Source: REEB95 sp050729835 (GTDB lineage: Bacteria; Pseudomonadota; Alphaproteobacteria; ATCC43930; CGMCC-115725). From it: a DNA stretch of 64,000 bases. The notes beneath the pieces are model-generated. The model was not told the origin of the DNA. It did not search any database and saw only the letters and a program-made list of their open reading frames with translations. Positions 26,090 to 33,361 of this stretch are shown here, in pieces. Location of the stretch: NCBI GenBank assembly GCA_050729835.1, contig JBOHLS010000004.1, positions 1-64,000 of the forward strand, written 5' to 3'. The first letter of the stretch is position 1. Each line of letters starts with the position of its first letter. The translations under genes and the position numbers were made by a program.

Positions 26090-26749
26090 TCATCCGCCCG
26101 AGACGCTGCCGCTGCCGCGGGGATCCTGCCAGTCGAAAAGCTGCGGGTTGAGCTTCACGCCGAAGCGCGGACTGTCGAGCGTCACCGTCACCGTCTTGTT
26201 CTGGGCGTCGAGGATCGTCCATTGGCGGAGTTGCAGCGGCTGCTCGGTAAAGACCATGGTGACGCGGCCGCGCTCCGGCCGCTTGGCCTCGGTCGCGGTG
26301 ACGCGCAGCGCGCCGGGCGTGTGCTGGACGCTCTCGATGCGGACATCGCCGCCGAGCTCGACGGTATTCTGCAGCAGGAACCAGGCCGGCGTGTTGTCGA
26401 GATCGGTCCACGTCACCTGGCCGAGCTGGGCGTCGTAGTAATAGACCTGGTCGTTGGTGGCGACGATGAGGATGGGATGCGGCGGGTTGTAGACGATGCG
26501 CATGTGGCCCGGCCGCGAGATATAGATCGTGCCGGTCGCGGTCGTGCCGTCGCCGGCGACCTGATCGAACGGCGATTTCAGGGTGTGGATGCCGTTGAGA
26601 TAGTTCTGGACGCGCTGGAGATCGAGCTGATCGGCCGGCTTGAGCGCGGCGTGCGCGGCGCGCGGCAGCGCCAGCGCCGCGGCCAAACCGACGAGCACCA
26701 AGCGGCGCGACGGCAAGCGGGCGGATGAAAGGAACGACATGCGGCTCAT
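26090..26749 (-). CDS. lolA: Outer-membrane lipoprotein carrier LolA family
   Basis: Periplasmic chaperone family that shuttles lipoproteins from the inner to the outer membrane. The 219-residue protein opens with a signal peptide (RRLVLVGLAAALALPRAAHA). The mature part has the LolA pattern: LQRVQNYLNGIHTLKSPFDQ, TGTIYISRPGHMRIVYNPPH and a C-terminal beta-rich half ending in LFDWQDP. It follows ftsK by 87 bases on the same strand, the ftsK–lolA order common in proteobacteria. Alphaproteobacterial members are divergent from E. coli LolA, so the role is inferred from family and gene order. Confidence 0.88.
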   Translation of the reverse strand: MSRMSFLSSARLPSRRLVLVGLAAALALPRAAHAALKPADQLDLQRVQNYLNGIHTLKSPFDQVAGDGTTATGTIYISRPGHMRIVYNPPHPILIVATNDQVYYYDAQLGQVTWTDLDNTPAWFLLQNTVELGGDVRIESVQHTPGALRVTATEAKRPERGRVTMVFTEQPLQLRQWTILDAQNKTVTVTLDSPRFGVKLNPQLFDWQDPRGSGSVSGG

Positions 26750-26836
26750 ATATCGGCGTCCGGCGACGGGTTGTCGAGGTTTCTCGCGCCGTCATAAGGC
26801 CGCACTTTATGGCAGATTTATGGGCGCAGCCGTTTC

Positions 26837-29167
26837 TCAGTCGCGGCCGCGGCCTAGCACCTCGCGCTTGCCGACGTGGTTGGCGGCGCTGATCACGCCC
26901 TCGCTCTCCATGCGCTCGATGATGCGGGCGGCGCGGTTGTAGCCGATCTGTAAGTGGCGCTGGACGAAGCTGGTCGAAGCCTTGCGCTCGCGCAGCACCA
27001 GGTTGACCGCCTGATCGTAGAGCTGATCGCCCGAGCCCTCGCCGTCCTCGGCGAAGGCCATCTCGTCCTCCTCGTCAGCGGTAACGTCCTCGAGATATGT
27101 GGGTGGCGGCCCGTTCTCCTTGAGAAAGCGGACGACCGATTCGACCTCCTGGTCGGAGACGAAGGGACCGTGGACGCGGGTGATGCGCCCGCCGCCGGCC
27201 ATGTGGAGCATGTCGCCGCGGCCCAAGAGCTGCTCGGCGCCGGCCTCGCCCAGGATGGTGCGGCTGTCGATCTTGCTCGTCACCTGGAAGCTGATGCGCG
27301 TCGGGAAGTTCGCCTTGATCGTGCCGGTGATGACGTCGACCGAGGGCCGCTGCGTCGCCATGACGATGTGGATGCCGGCGGCGCGCGCCATCTGCGCCAG
27401 GCGCTGCACCGCGTGCTCGATGTCCTTGCCGGCGACCAGCATGAGATCGGCCATCTCGTCGACGACCACGACGATGAGCGGCAGCGGCTCGTTGGAGAGC
27501 GGCTGCTCCTCGAAGACCGGGCGGCCGGATTCCTCGTCGAAGCCGGTCTGCACGCGGCGCATCAGCACCTCGCCCTTGGCCTTGGCCTCGGCGATGCGCT
27601 GGTTGTAGCCCTCGATGTTGCGCACGCCGAGCTTGGACATGGCGCGATAGCGGTTCTCCATCTCGCGCACCGTCCATTTGAGCGCGACGACGGCCTTGCG
27701 CGGCTCGGTGACGACCGGCGCCAGCAGATGCGGGATGCCGTCATACATCGACAGCTCGAGCATCTTGGGATCGATCATGATGAACTTGCACTGATCGGAC
27801 GACAGCCGATAGAGAATCGACAGGATCATGGTGTTTATGCCGACCGACTTGCCCGAACCGGTGGTGCCGGCGATCAGCAGATGCGGCATGCGCTGGAGAT
27901 CGGCGATCATCGGCGCGCCGCCGATGTCCTTACCCAGAACCAGCGGCAGCTTGGCGCTGCTGCGCTCGTAGGCCTCGGACGCCAACAGCTCGCGCAGGAA
28001 CACCATCTCGGAGCGGGCGTTGGGCAGCTCGATGCCGAGCACCGAGCGGCCGGGGATGACCGCGACGCGCGCCGACAAGGCGCTCATCGAGCGGGCGATG
28101 TCGTCGGCCAGGCCGATGACGCGCGACGCCTTGATGCCGGCGGCGGGCTCGAGCTCGTAGAGCGCCACCACCGGGCCGGGGCGCACCTTGACGATCTGGC
28201 CGCGAACGCCGAAATCCTCGAGCACCGTTTCGAGCAGCCGCGCGTTCTGCTGCAACGCTTCCTCGTTGACCGCGGCGGCGCGCGTCGGGGGCACCTCGGC
28301 CAGAAGGTCGGGCGATGGCAGCACGTGATCGGCGGCTTCGAGCGCGAGCGAGGCCTGGCGCAGGCGCTTGATCTGGCGCTCGCGCGGCGGCAGGTCGACC
28401 GCGGCCGAGCGGCGCGGCGGCGCCTCCGCCGACTCGTCGTCGAAGCTTTCGGCGCCGGTGGCGTCGAGCAGCAGTGGCTCGCGACGCAGCCCGATTTCGA
28501 GCGCGGCCGGACGGTCGACGGCGACGCGCCGCCAGCGCGGCAGATGCGGCACCTTCAGCCAGCCGAAGAGGCGCGCACCCAAGCGCGGCGATTTCTCGCG
28601 CGGAGCGCGGACGACGCGGCCACTCGCCGACGGGCCCAATATATAAAGCAGGATGATGCCGACTAGCGCCGCGGCGGCCATCGCCGAGAGCGGCGGCGCG
28701 ATGTTGAGATGGCCGGCGCCCTGACGCGCCAGTTGGCCGACGAAGCCGCCGAGGCCCGAGCGGATCGGCCACCACCACGGCGCCGGCAGGACGGAGAGCG
28801 CCAGCGCCGCCAGCGGCACGGTCCAGGGCGCGAGCAGCAGCTTCAACCAGAAGCGGCGCAAGCCGTAACGCGTCAACAGCCGCGCCGACCAATCGACCAG
28901 GAACAGCGGCACCAGCACGGCGGCAGCGCCGAAAGCTTGCAGCAGCGCGTCAGCCAGGCACGCGCCGGGCAACGCCATCAAATTGGTCACCGGCCCGGCG
29001 ACGGCATGGTTCCAGGATGGGTCGTGGCGGTCGTAGCTGGCCAGCGCCAGGCCGATGAACAATGCGGCGAGCAGCAGCAGGCCGCCGACCAAGCGCACCG
29101 CCATCCGGGGCCAATGGATGCCGTCGCTGTGGCGGGTACGGCTGCGGCCGGCGTCGATGCTCACCAT
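26837..29167 (-). CDS. ftsK: DNA translocase FtsK
   Basis: Septal DNA pump that clears chromosome dimers and activates XerCD at dif. With ATG 29167 the protein has 776 residues. It has an N-terminal membrane domain of four or five helices, a linker rich in charged residues, and the RecA-like motor with Walker A GTTGSGKSVGINT, Walker B VVVVDEMADLMLV and ATQRPSVDVITGTIKANFP. A C-terminal gamma winged-helix domain (STSFVQRHLQIGYNRAARII) recognises oriented KOPS-type sites. Twenty codons further upstream also stay open but lack conserved content. Confidence 0.97.
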   Translation of the reverse strand: MVSIDAGRSRTRHSDGIHWPRMAVRLVGGLLLLAALFIGLALASYDRHDPSWNHAVAGPVTNLMALPGACLADALLQAFGAAAVLVPLFLVDWSARLLTRYGLRRFWLKLLLAPWTVPLAALALSVLPAPWWWPIRSGLGGFVGQLARQGAGHLNIAPPLSAMAAAALVGIILLYILGPSASGRVVRAPREKSPRLGARLFGWLKVPHLPRWRRVAVDRPAALEIGLRREPLLLDATGAESFDDESAEAPPRRSAAVDLPPRERQIKRLRQASLALEAADHVLPSPDLLAEVPPTRAAAVNEEALQQNARLLETVLEDFGVRGQIVKVRPGPVVALYELEPAAGIKASRVIGLADDIARSMSALSARVAVIPGRSVLGIELPNARSEMVFLRELLASEAYERSSAKLPLVLGKDIGGAPMIADLQRMPHLLIAGTTGSGKSVGINTMILSILYRLSSDQCKFIMIDPKMLELSMYDGIPHLLAPVVTEPRKAVVALKWTVREMENRYRAMSKLGVRNIEGYNQRIAEAKAKGEVLMRRVQTGFDEESGRPVFEEQPLSNEPLPLIVVVVDEMADLMLVAGKDIEHAVQRLAQMARAAGIHIVMATQRPSVDVITGTIKANFPTRISFQVTSKIDSRTILGEAGAEQLLGRGDMLHMAGGGRITRVHGPFVSDQEVESVVRFLKENGPPPTYLEDVTADEEDEMAFAEDGEGSGDQLYDQAVNLVLRERKASTSFVQRHLQIGYNRAARIIERMESEGVISAANHVGKREVLGRGRD

Positions 29168-29313
29168 GTCTCGGTTCCTAAAATCGGTGGAAAACTCTGT
29201 GATTCCCGGGGATAATCGGTTAATCATACGCTAAGAGTCGAGGATCGCCAAGCAAGCCGCCCAAGGGCCATAGGTAAGCCGCGACCACCACCGAAAATTC
29301 TGGCCGCCGGCCC

Positions 29314-29341
29314 AAAAAGAAGGGGCGGCTTGCGCCGCCCC
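29314..29341 (-). terminator. Intrinsic terminator of amt (first copy)
   Basis: On the minus strand GGGGCGGC-gcaa-GCCGCCCC (29341-29322) is a perfect 8-base stem followed by a TTCTTTTT run. It lies 32 bases after the ammonium transporter stop and before ftsK, so the two are probably separate transcripts. Confidence 0.85.
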
Positions 29342-29372
29342 CGAGGCACCACGGGAAGACGAAAAGCCGGGT

Positions 29373-30809
29373 TTACTGCACGATCTCGCCGTGCAGCGCG
29401 AGGTCGAGGCCGTCGCGTTCGACCTCTTCCTCGACGCGCAGACCCATCACCGCGTCGATCACCTTGAGCAGGATGAGCGTGACGATGGCGTCGTAGGCCA
29501 CGACGATGAGGATGCCTTCGGCCTGGTTTACCACCTGCATGGCGTTGCCTTCGAGCAAGCCGGGCGTGCCGCCGTATTGCTGGATGGCGAAGACGCCGGT
29601 GAGCAACGCGCCGGTGATGCCGCCGACGGCGTGGACGCCGAAGGCGTCGAGCGCATCGTCGTAGCCGAAGGCGTGCTTGAGGCCGGTCGCGCCCCAGTAG
29701 CAGACGATGCCCGCCGCCGCGCCGATCACCAGCGCGCCGACCGGGCCGACGAAGCCCGAGGCCGGCGTGATCGCGACCAGGCCGGCGACGGCGCCCGAGC
29801 AGATGCCGATGACGGTCGGTCGGCCCCGGAGCGCCCACTCGACCGCCAGCCAGGCGAGGCCCGCCATCGCGGTGGCGATCTGCGTCACGGTCATCGCCAT
29901 GCCGGCCTGCATGCCGGCCGAGACCGCCGAGCCGGCGTTGAAGCCGAACCAGCCGACCCACAGGAGCGAGGCGCCGATGAAGGTCAGCACGACGTTGTGC
30001 GCCGGCCCGGTATCCTTGCGCTTGCCGAGCATCAGCGCGGTCATCAGGCCGGCGACGCCGGAATTGATGTGCACCACGGTGCCGCCGGCGAAGTCGAGAA
30101 CTTTGACATAAGCGGCGTCGTTGCCGCTGTTGAGGAAGCCGTCCGGCCCCCAGACCCAGTGCGCGACCGGCGCGTAGACCAGCGTCGCCCACAGCGCGAT
30201 GAACACGCACATCGACGAGAACTTCATGCGCTCGGCGAACGAGCCGGCGATCAGCGCCGGCGTGATGATCGCGAACGTCATCTGGAAGCACATGTAGACG
30301 GTTTCGGGAATCGTCGGCGCCAGCGAATTGGGATTGCCAGTATTGTTCGAGATGTCGCTCAGGATGCCCTGGAGAAAGGCGCGATCGAGGCCACCGATGA
30401 ACGGCGTGCCGGCGCGGAAGGCGAGGCTGTAGTTGCATACCGCCCACAGCACCGTCACTAGGCAGGTGATGAGGAAGCTGGTCATCACCGTGTCGCCAAC
30501 ATTCTTCTTGCGGACCATGCCGCCGTAGAACAGGCCGAGACCCGGCACCGTCATCATCAGCACCAGCGCGACCGAAGCCAGCATCCAGGCGCTGTCGCCG
30601 GAATCGGGCGTGCATTTCGTCAGCACCTTACCGCCGCAGGCGGGGGGCGCCGGCGGTGCAGCCGGCGCGGGCACAGCGGCGGCCGGTGCCGCCGGCGTCA
30701 TCTGCTGGGCGTGCGCCGCCAGCAGCGGCAGCGCCGCCACGAAGGCGATAACCGGCACCAACCGGAGCACGCTCCGGAGCCACGAAGCGATCGGCGAATT
30801 CCAACGCAT
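29373..30809 (-). CDS. amt: Ammonium transporter with signal peptide
   Basis: Ammonia/ammonium channel of the Amt family, 478 residues. It has a cleavable signal peptide (VIAFVAALPLLAAHAQQ), then an Ala/Pro-rich linker, and about 11 membrane helices. Family markers include GLGLFYGGMVRKKNV, FAGGTVVHINSGVAGL (first pore His) and DALDAFGVHAVGGITGA (second pore His). The C-terminus ends in a conserved-type cytoplasmic tail. No glnK is adjacent, although amt genes are usually paired with one. A weak sigma-54-like sequence lies about 65 bases upstream, and an IS1595-family element is inserted 186 bases upstream of the start. Confidence 0.95.
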   Translation of the reverse strand: MRWNSPIASWLRSVLRLVPVIAFVAALPLLAAHAQQMTPAAPAAAVPAPAAPPAPPACGGKVLTKCTPDSGDSAWMLASVALVLMMTVPGLGLFYGGMVRKKNVGDTVMTSFLITCLVTVLWAVCNYSLAFRAGTPFIGGLDRAFLQGILSDISNNTGNPNSLAPTIPETVYMCFQMTFAIITPALIAGSFAERMKFSSMCVFIALWATLVYAPVAHWVWGPDGFLNSGNDAAYVKVLDFAGGTVVHINSGVAGLMTALMLGKRKDTGPAHNVVLTFIGASLLWVGWFGFNAGSAVSAGMQAGMAMTVTQIATAMAGLAWLAVEWALRGRPTVIGICSGAVAGLVAITPASGFVGPVGALVIGAAAGIVCYWGATGLKHAFGYDDALDAFGVHAVGGITGALLTGVFAIQQYGGTPGLLEGNAMQVVNQAEGILIVVAYDAIVTLILLKVIDAVMGLRVEEEVERDGLDLALHGEIVQ

Positions 30810-30874
30810 AGTACGAAACCCTCTCCCAATGGGCAAAGCGCGGCACCCCCGAGCGGGCGGGCCGTTCCTCCAAA

Positions 30875-30890
30875 CTCAAGATTCGTGCCA
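30875..30890 (-). promoter_or_regulatory. Imperfect sigma-54 promoter candidate before amt
   Basis: The minus strand reads TGGCACGAATCTTGAG. This fits the -24 element (TGGCACG) exactly with correct spacing, but the -12 element is TTGA rather than TTGC. The predicted start of transcription would be about 55 bases before the amt ATG. The invariant GC at -12 is not kept, so this is only a candidate; the second amt gene has a near-perfect match. Confidence 0.35.
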
Positions 30891-30986
30891 CCCCAAACGG
30901 CCTTGTCTACCGCTGGATTCCGGCTGACTTGCTCTATGGATAAGCATTTCGTGCCGGCTTTTTAGTCAGAGAATCTGACGCTGATT

Positions 30987-30994
30987 ATTTTTTA
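30987..30994. repeat. Target-site duplication, left copy (ATTTTTTA)
   Basis: ATTTTTTA directly abuts the left inverted repeat of the IS1595-family element and is repeated exactly at 33322-33329 on the other side. Eight-base duplications are the rule for this IS family. Confidence 0.92.
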
Positions 30995-31007
30995 GGCGAC
31001 GTTACAC

Positions 31008-31036
31008 TTGACGCCCCCACCTACCTTTGCTAGTAT
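31008..31036 (+). promoter_or_regulatory. Transposase promoter partly inside the left IR
   Basis: TTGACG (31008-31013) and TAGTAT (31031-31036) are separated by exactly 17 bases, a good sigma-70 promoter. The -35 element is within the left inverted repeat, where the single mismatch between the two ends (A at 31011; the right end gives TTGGCG) creates the better -35. A ribosome site AAGGAG precedes the ATG by 9 bases. Confidence 0.65.
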
Positions 31037-31060
31037 CGATGCCATAAGGAGTTTTGAGCC

Positions 31061-32011
31061 ATGGCATCGATCATTTCCGCCCCACACTTCCATAACGAGG
31101 ACGCCGCTTTCGCCTTCGTAGAGGCCCATTTGTGGCCCGCAGGGCCGGTCTGCCCCCATTGCGGCAACTGCGACGCCAAGCGCATCGGCAGGCTCACTGG
31201 CAAGTCCAGCCGCCCGGGCCTTCGTAAGTGCTACGCCTGCCGCAAGGCGTTCACCGTGCGGATCGGCTCGATCTTCGAGGACAGCCATTTCCCGTTGCGC
31301 CTGTGGTTGCAGGCGATCCAACTCATCAGCGCCAGCAAGAAGGGCATCAGCACCCGCCAGATACAGCGCACCTTCAACTGCTCGATGAAAACCGCGTGGT
31401 TTCTGACCCACCGTATCCGCGAGATCATGAAGCGGGACGACGGTGGCCTTCCGCCGCTCGGCGGCGAGAATAAATTCCTTGAGGCCGACGAGACCTTCGT
31501 GGGTCGCAAGCCTGGCACCAAGGTTTCCACCGGCCATTGGCACATGAACGCCGTCTTTGCGCTCGTTGAGCGTAACGGTAAGGCCCGCTCGTTCCACGTG
31601 CCGGACGTGAAGGCGGCGACCCTGGCGGACGTGATCGCGCGCCATGCCGATCCGCTGTCCCATTTTCGCACCGACGAGCTGCCCGGCTACATGGGCGTCG
31701 GCAAGCGTTTCACCACCCATCGTAGGGTGCGCCACTCCCTCAACGAGTACGTGAAGGGCAACGCCCACACCAACACCGTCGAGGGATTCTTCTCGATCCT
31801 GAAGCGCGGCGTGTACGGCACCTACCAGTGCATTTCCGAGGCGCACCTTCACCGCTATCTGGCCGAGTTCGATTTCCGGTACAATAACCGCGAGAAGCTT
31901 GGCGTTGACGACGTTGAACGCGCGTCCATCGCGTTGAAGGGTGCCAAGGGCCGACGCCTCACCTATGAAACGACTCGTCGCGGACGGCGAGCGGAAGCGC
32001 GGACGGCCTAG
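31061..32011 (+). CDS. IS1595-family (ISXO2-like) transposase
   Basis: A 316-residue DDE transposase. The N-terminal zinc ribbon is seen as CPHCGNCDAKRI followed by LRKCYACRKAFTVRIGSIFE, then a helix-turn-helix region (KKGISTRQIQRTFNCSMKTA). The ISXO2-like catalytic core has Asp in FLEADETFVG, Asp in HFRTDELPGYMG and the last acidic motif in NTVEGFFSILKRGVYGTYQ. The frame is intact, so the element is probably mobile. Its 3' end overlaps a 45-codon reading frame in another phase. Confidence 0.95.
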   Translation: MASIISAPHFHNEDAAFAFVEAHLWPAGPVCPHCGNCDAKRIGRLTGKSSRPGLRKCYACRKAFTVRIGSIFEDSHFPLRLWLQAIQLISASKKGISTRQIQRTFNCSMKTAWFLTHRIREIMKRDDGGLPPLGGENKFLEADETFVGRKPGTKVSTGHWHMNAVFALVERNGKARSFHVPDVKAATLADVIARHADPLSHFRTDELPGYMGVGKRFTTHRRVRHSLNEYVKGNAHTNTVEGFFSILKRGVYGTYQCISEAHLHRYLAEFDFRYNNREKLGVDDVERASIALKGAKGRRLTYETTRRGRRAEARTA

Positions 32012-32102
32012 CCGATACCGCAAGCGCCATTGGCGGGGGCCAGAGTTGCCGGACGATCCGAGACAGCTTTGGCTACCGCTGGATTCAAAGGATAGGAGAT
32101 AG
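31965..32102 (+). CDS. Small basic ORF overlapping the transposase end
   Basis: A 45-residue reading frame beginning MKRLVADGERKRGRP and rich in Arg/Lys (RYRKRHWRGPE), shifted relative to the transposase and overlapping its last 47 bases. It ends one base before the next small gene. The strong basic character and tight packing suggest a real IS-borne peptide, but a strong ribosome site is not evident and it could be chance. Confidence 0.4.
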   Translation: MKRLVADGERKRGRPSRYRKRHWRGPELPDDPRQLWLPLDSKDRR

Positions 32103-32103
32103 C

Positions 32104-32307
32104 GTGGCGACGAAAGCCGACAAGCAAGGGCATCGCGGCGTCGAATATCAGATAATCGAAGTTGCCGCGAACAAATGGAAATGGGCGTTTTACCCGAAGA
32201 AAAGCGCCGACTCACACGTCGAGCGCGGCGAAGCGCGTACACGCCTAGATGCAGAGAAAGCGTGCATGCAAGCCATTGACGCATGGCGCGAAAAAAATCC
32301 GGAGTAA
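32104..32307 (+). CDS. Small IS passenger protein, 67 aa
   Basis: GTG start just after a GATAGGAGAT ribosome site. The product (MATKADKQGHRGVEYQIIEV, then KWKWAFYPKK and an acidic/basic helical tail EKACMQAIDAWREKNPE) looks like a compact soluble protein with a small beta-sheet and a C-terminal helix. I have no functional assignment. It lies inside the IS between the transposase and the DUF3800 gene, so it is a passenger or accessory gene. Confidence 0.6.
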   Translation: MATKADKQGHRGVEYQIIEVAANKWKWAFYPKKSADSHVERGEARTRLDAEKACMQAIDAWREKNPE

Positions 32308-32321
32308 TGGTAGGCTGAAAC

Positions 32322-32480
32322 ATGGGACGAAAGCCAAACCCAAAGCCCGACGACCCGGCGCAATCGAAGCGATTTGCCGACATGGTCCGCGAAGTCGAGG
32401 CTGATGGGTCGAAGGAAGATTTCGAGCGCGCGTTCAAGAGGGTGACTTCCGCGACGCCAAAAAAGTCCGGGTGCGACTGA
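32322..32480 (+). CDS. Small conserved-type passenger ORF, 52 aa
   Basis: ATG at 32322 opens MGRKPNPKPDDPAQSKRFAD, followed by MVREVEADGSKEDFERAFKR. This pattern (MGRKP…DDPxQSxRF…FERAFK) recalls a small hypothetical family repeatedly seen in alphaproteobacteria (memory, not a search). It follows the 67-residue gene by 14 bases on the same strand. Its last 47 bases overlap the 3' end of the convergent DUF3800 gene. Confidence 0.55.
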   Translation: MGRKPNPKPDDPAQSKRFADMVREVEADGSKEDFERAFKRVTSATPKKSGCD

Positions 32481-33261
32481 CCATCTCCGCGATTTGATCG
32501 CGTCTAAATACGAAGCCGCTACTCAACGTCGGTTGATCTAGAAAATCCTTGAATTGCGGCTCGGCCCCCGCGCTCGAACCTGTTTTCGCCCAGACTTGGT
32601 TGTATTGGTAGGTAGCGAAAGCGACCGTATCGGCAGCCTGCAAGGCGACTACTTTCTCTACCGGAGCAAAGTGGATACCGCTGATCTCCGGGTATTTTTC
32701 CTTGGCGAGATCATAAACGGCACGCCATGCGCCGAGCTTCTTGCTCGTGCCGTCGTCGAACCAAAAATCTACGGTCTCGTTAGGCTTCCGGATTCTAATC
32801 GCTCCGATGACCTGATCTATACACTTCACGAGACAAAATTCGAGCGGATCGCCTAATTGAGCGGCGATCTCTCCCGTCACCAGTTCATCCCATGCAACTT
32901 TATCGACCGCATTGGCGAACGTCATAAAGCCAATGTCGATGATGATGCGACGGAAAAGCTGTTCGAGATGATCGCTCTCAAAGCGGGTGTAGAGTTCGAA
33001 CTCTCCCCGATGAGCACGACAGGGAGACAAATGAAACTGTCGCAACGGGGGCTTGCCAGGAAGCGGATTCGCCAACAGGGCGGTCCAAGCTCTCTCGAAA
33101 TGGTCCCATTGCTCCGCGGTGCCTAGAACGCCCCCCATCACCACGAACGGGGAAGTCGTATGAGTGCCGCTATCATCGAAGAAAGCGCCCAGCACCAGGA
33201 CCATCTTTCCGGCCGCCTTGTGGCCGTATCCCATCCGCATAATCGAGAGGACGGTGCTCAT
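32434..33261 (-). CDS. DUF3800 domain protein carried by the IS
   Basis: A 275-residue protein of the DUF3800 family. Early acidic motif GAFFDDSGTHTTSPFVVMGG matches the family's 'Y-x-D-E/D-S-G' signature, suggested to be part of an RNase H-like nuclease fold, and the late VVALQAADTVAFATYQYNQ matches its C-terminal L-Q-x-A-D motif. A middle acidic site is present in VDFWFDDGTSKK. These acidic residues would fit metal-dependent nuclease activity, which is unproven. It runs opposite to the transposase and ends inside the IS. DUF3800 genes are frequent in mobile and defence-rich DNA, so this cargo could help the IS or its host. Confidence 0.85.
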   Translation of the reverse strand: MSTVLSIMRMGYGHKAAGKMVLVLGAFFDDSGTHTTSPFVVMGGVLGTAEQWDHFERAWTALLANPLPGKPPLRQFHLSPCRAHRGEFELYTRFESDHLEQLFRRIIIDIGFMTFANAVDKVAWDELVTGEIAAQLGDPLEFCLVKCIDQVIGAIRIRKPNETVDFWFDDGTSKKLGAWRAVYDLAKEKYPEISGIHFAPVEKVVALQAADTVAFATYQYNQVWAKTGSSAGAEPQFKDFLDQPTLSSGFVFRRDQIAEMVSRTRTFLASRKSPS

Positions 33262-33296
33262 TCACCGTCTCCGGACGGGAGCATACCCCTGGCGCC

Positions 33297-33321
33297 TGGG
33301 GGCGCCAAGTGTAACGTCGCC
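33297..33321. repeat. Right inverted repeat of the IS1595-family element
   Basis: The reverse complement starts GGCGACGTTACACTTGGCGC and matches the left end over 25 bases except for one position. It is followed at once by the duplicated target ATTTTTTA (33322-33329). The left partner is 30995-31019. Confidence 0.92.
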
Positions 33322-33361
33322 ATTTTTTAGGCAGGGGATTATTGCGGCGCAACAGGCGGCC

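Larger units (their letters stand above)
30995..33321. mobile_element. Complete IS1595-family element with passenger genes (2327 bp)
   Basis: Ends are inverted repeats of 25 bases with one mismatch (30995-31019 and 33297-33321; outer sequence GGCGACGTTACACTTG). They are flanked by the exact 8-base duplication ATTTTTTA. Inside, in order: a transposase of the ISXO2-like DDE type, three small plus-strand reading frames and a minus-strand DUF3800 gene. The element landed between the first amt gene (minus) and the kinase-fusion gene (minus). Intact ends, identical duplications and an intact transposase point to a recent insertion. Confidence 0.92.
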
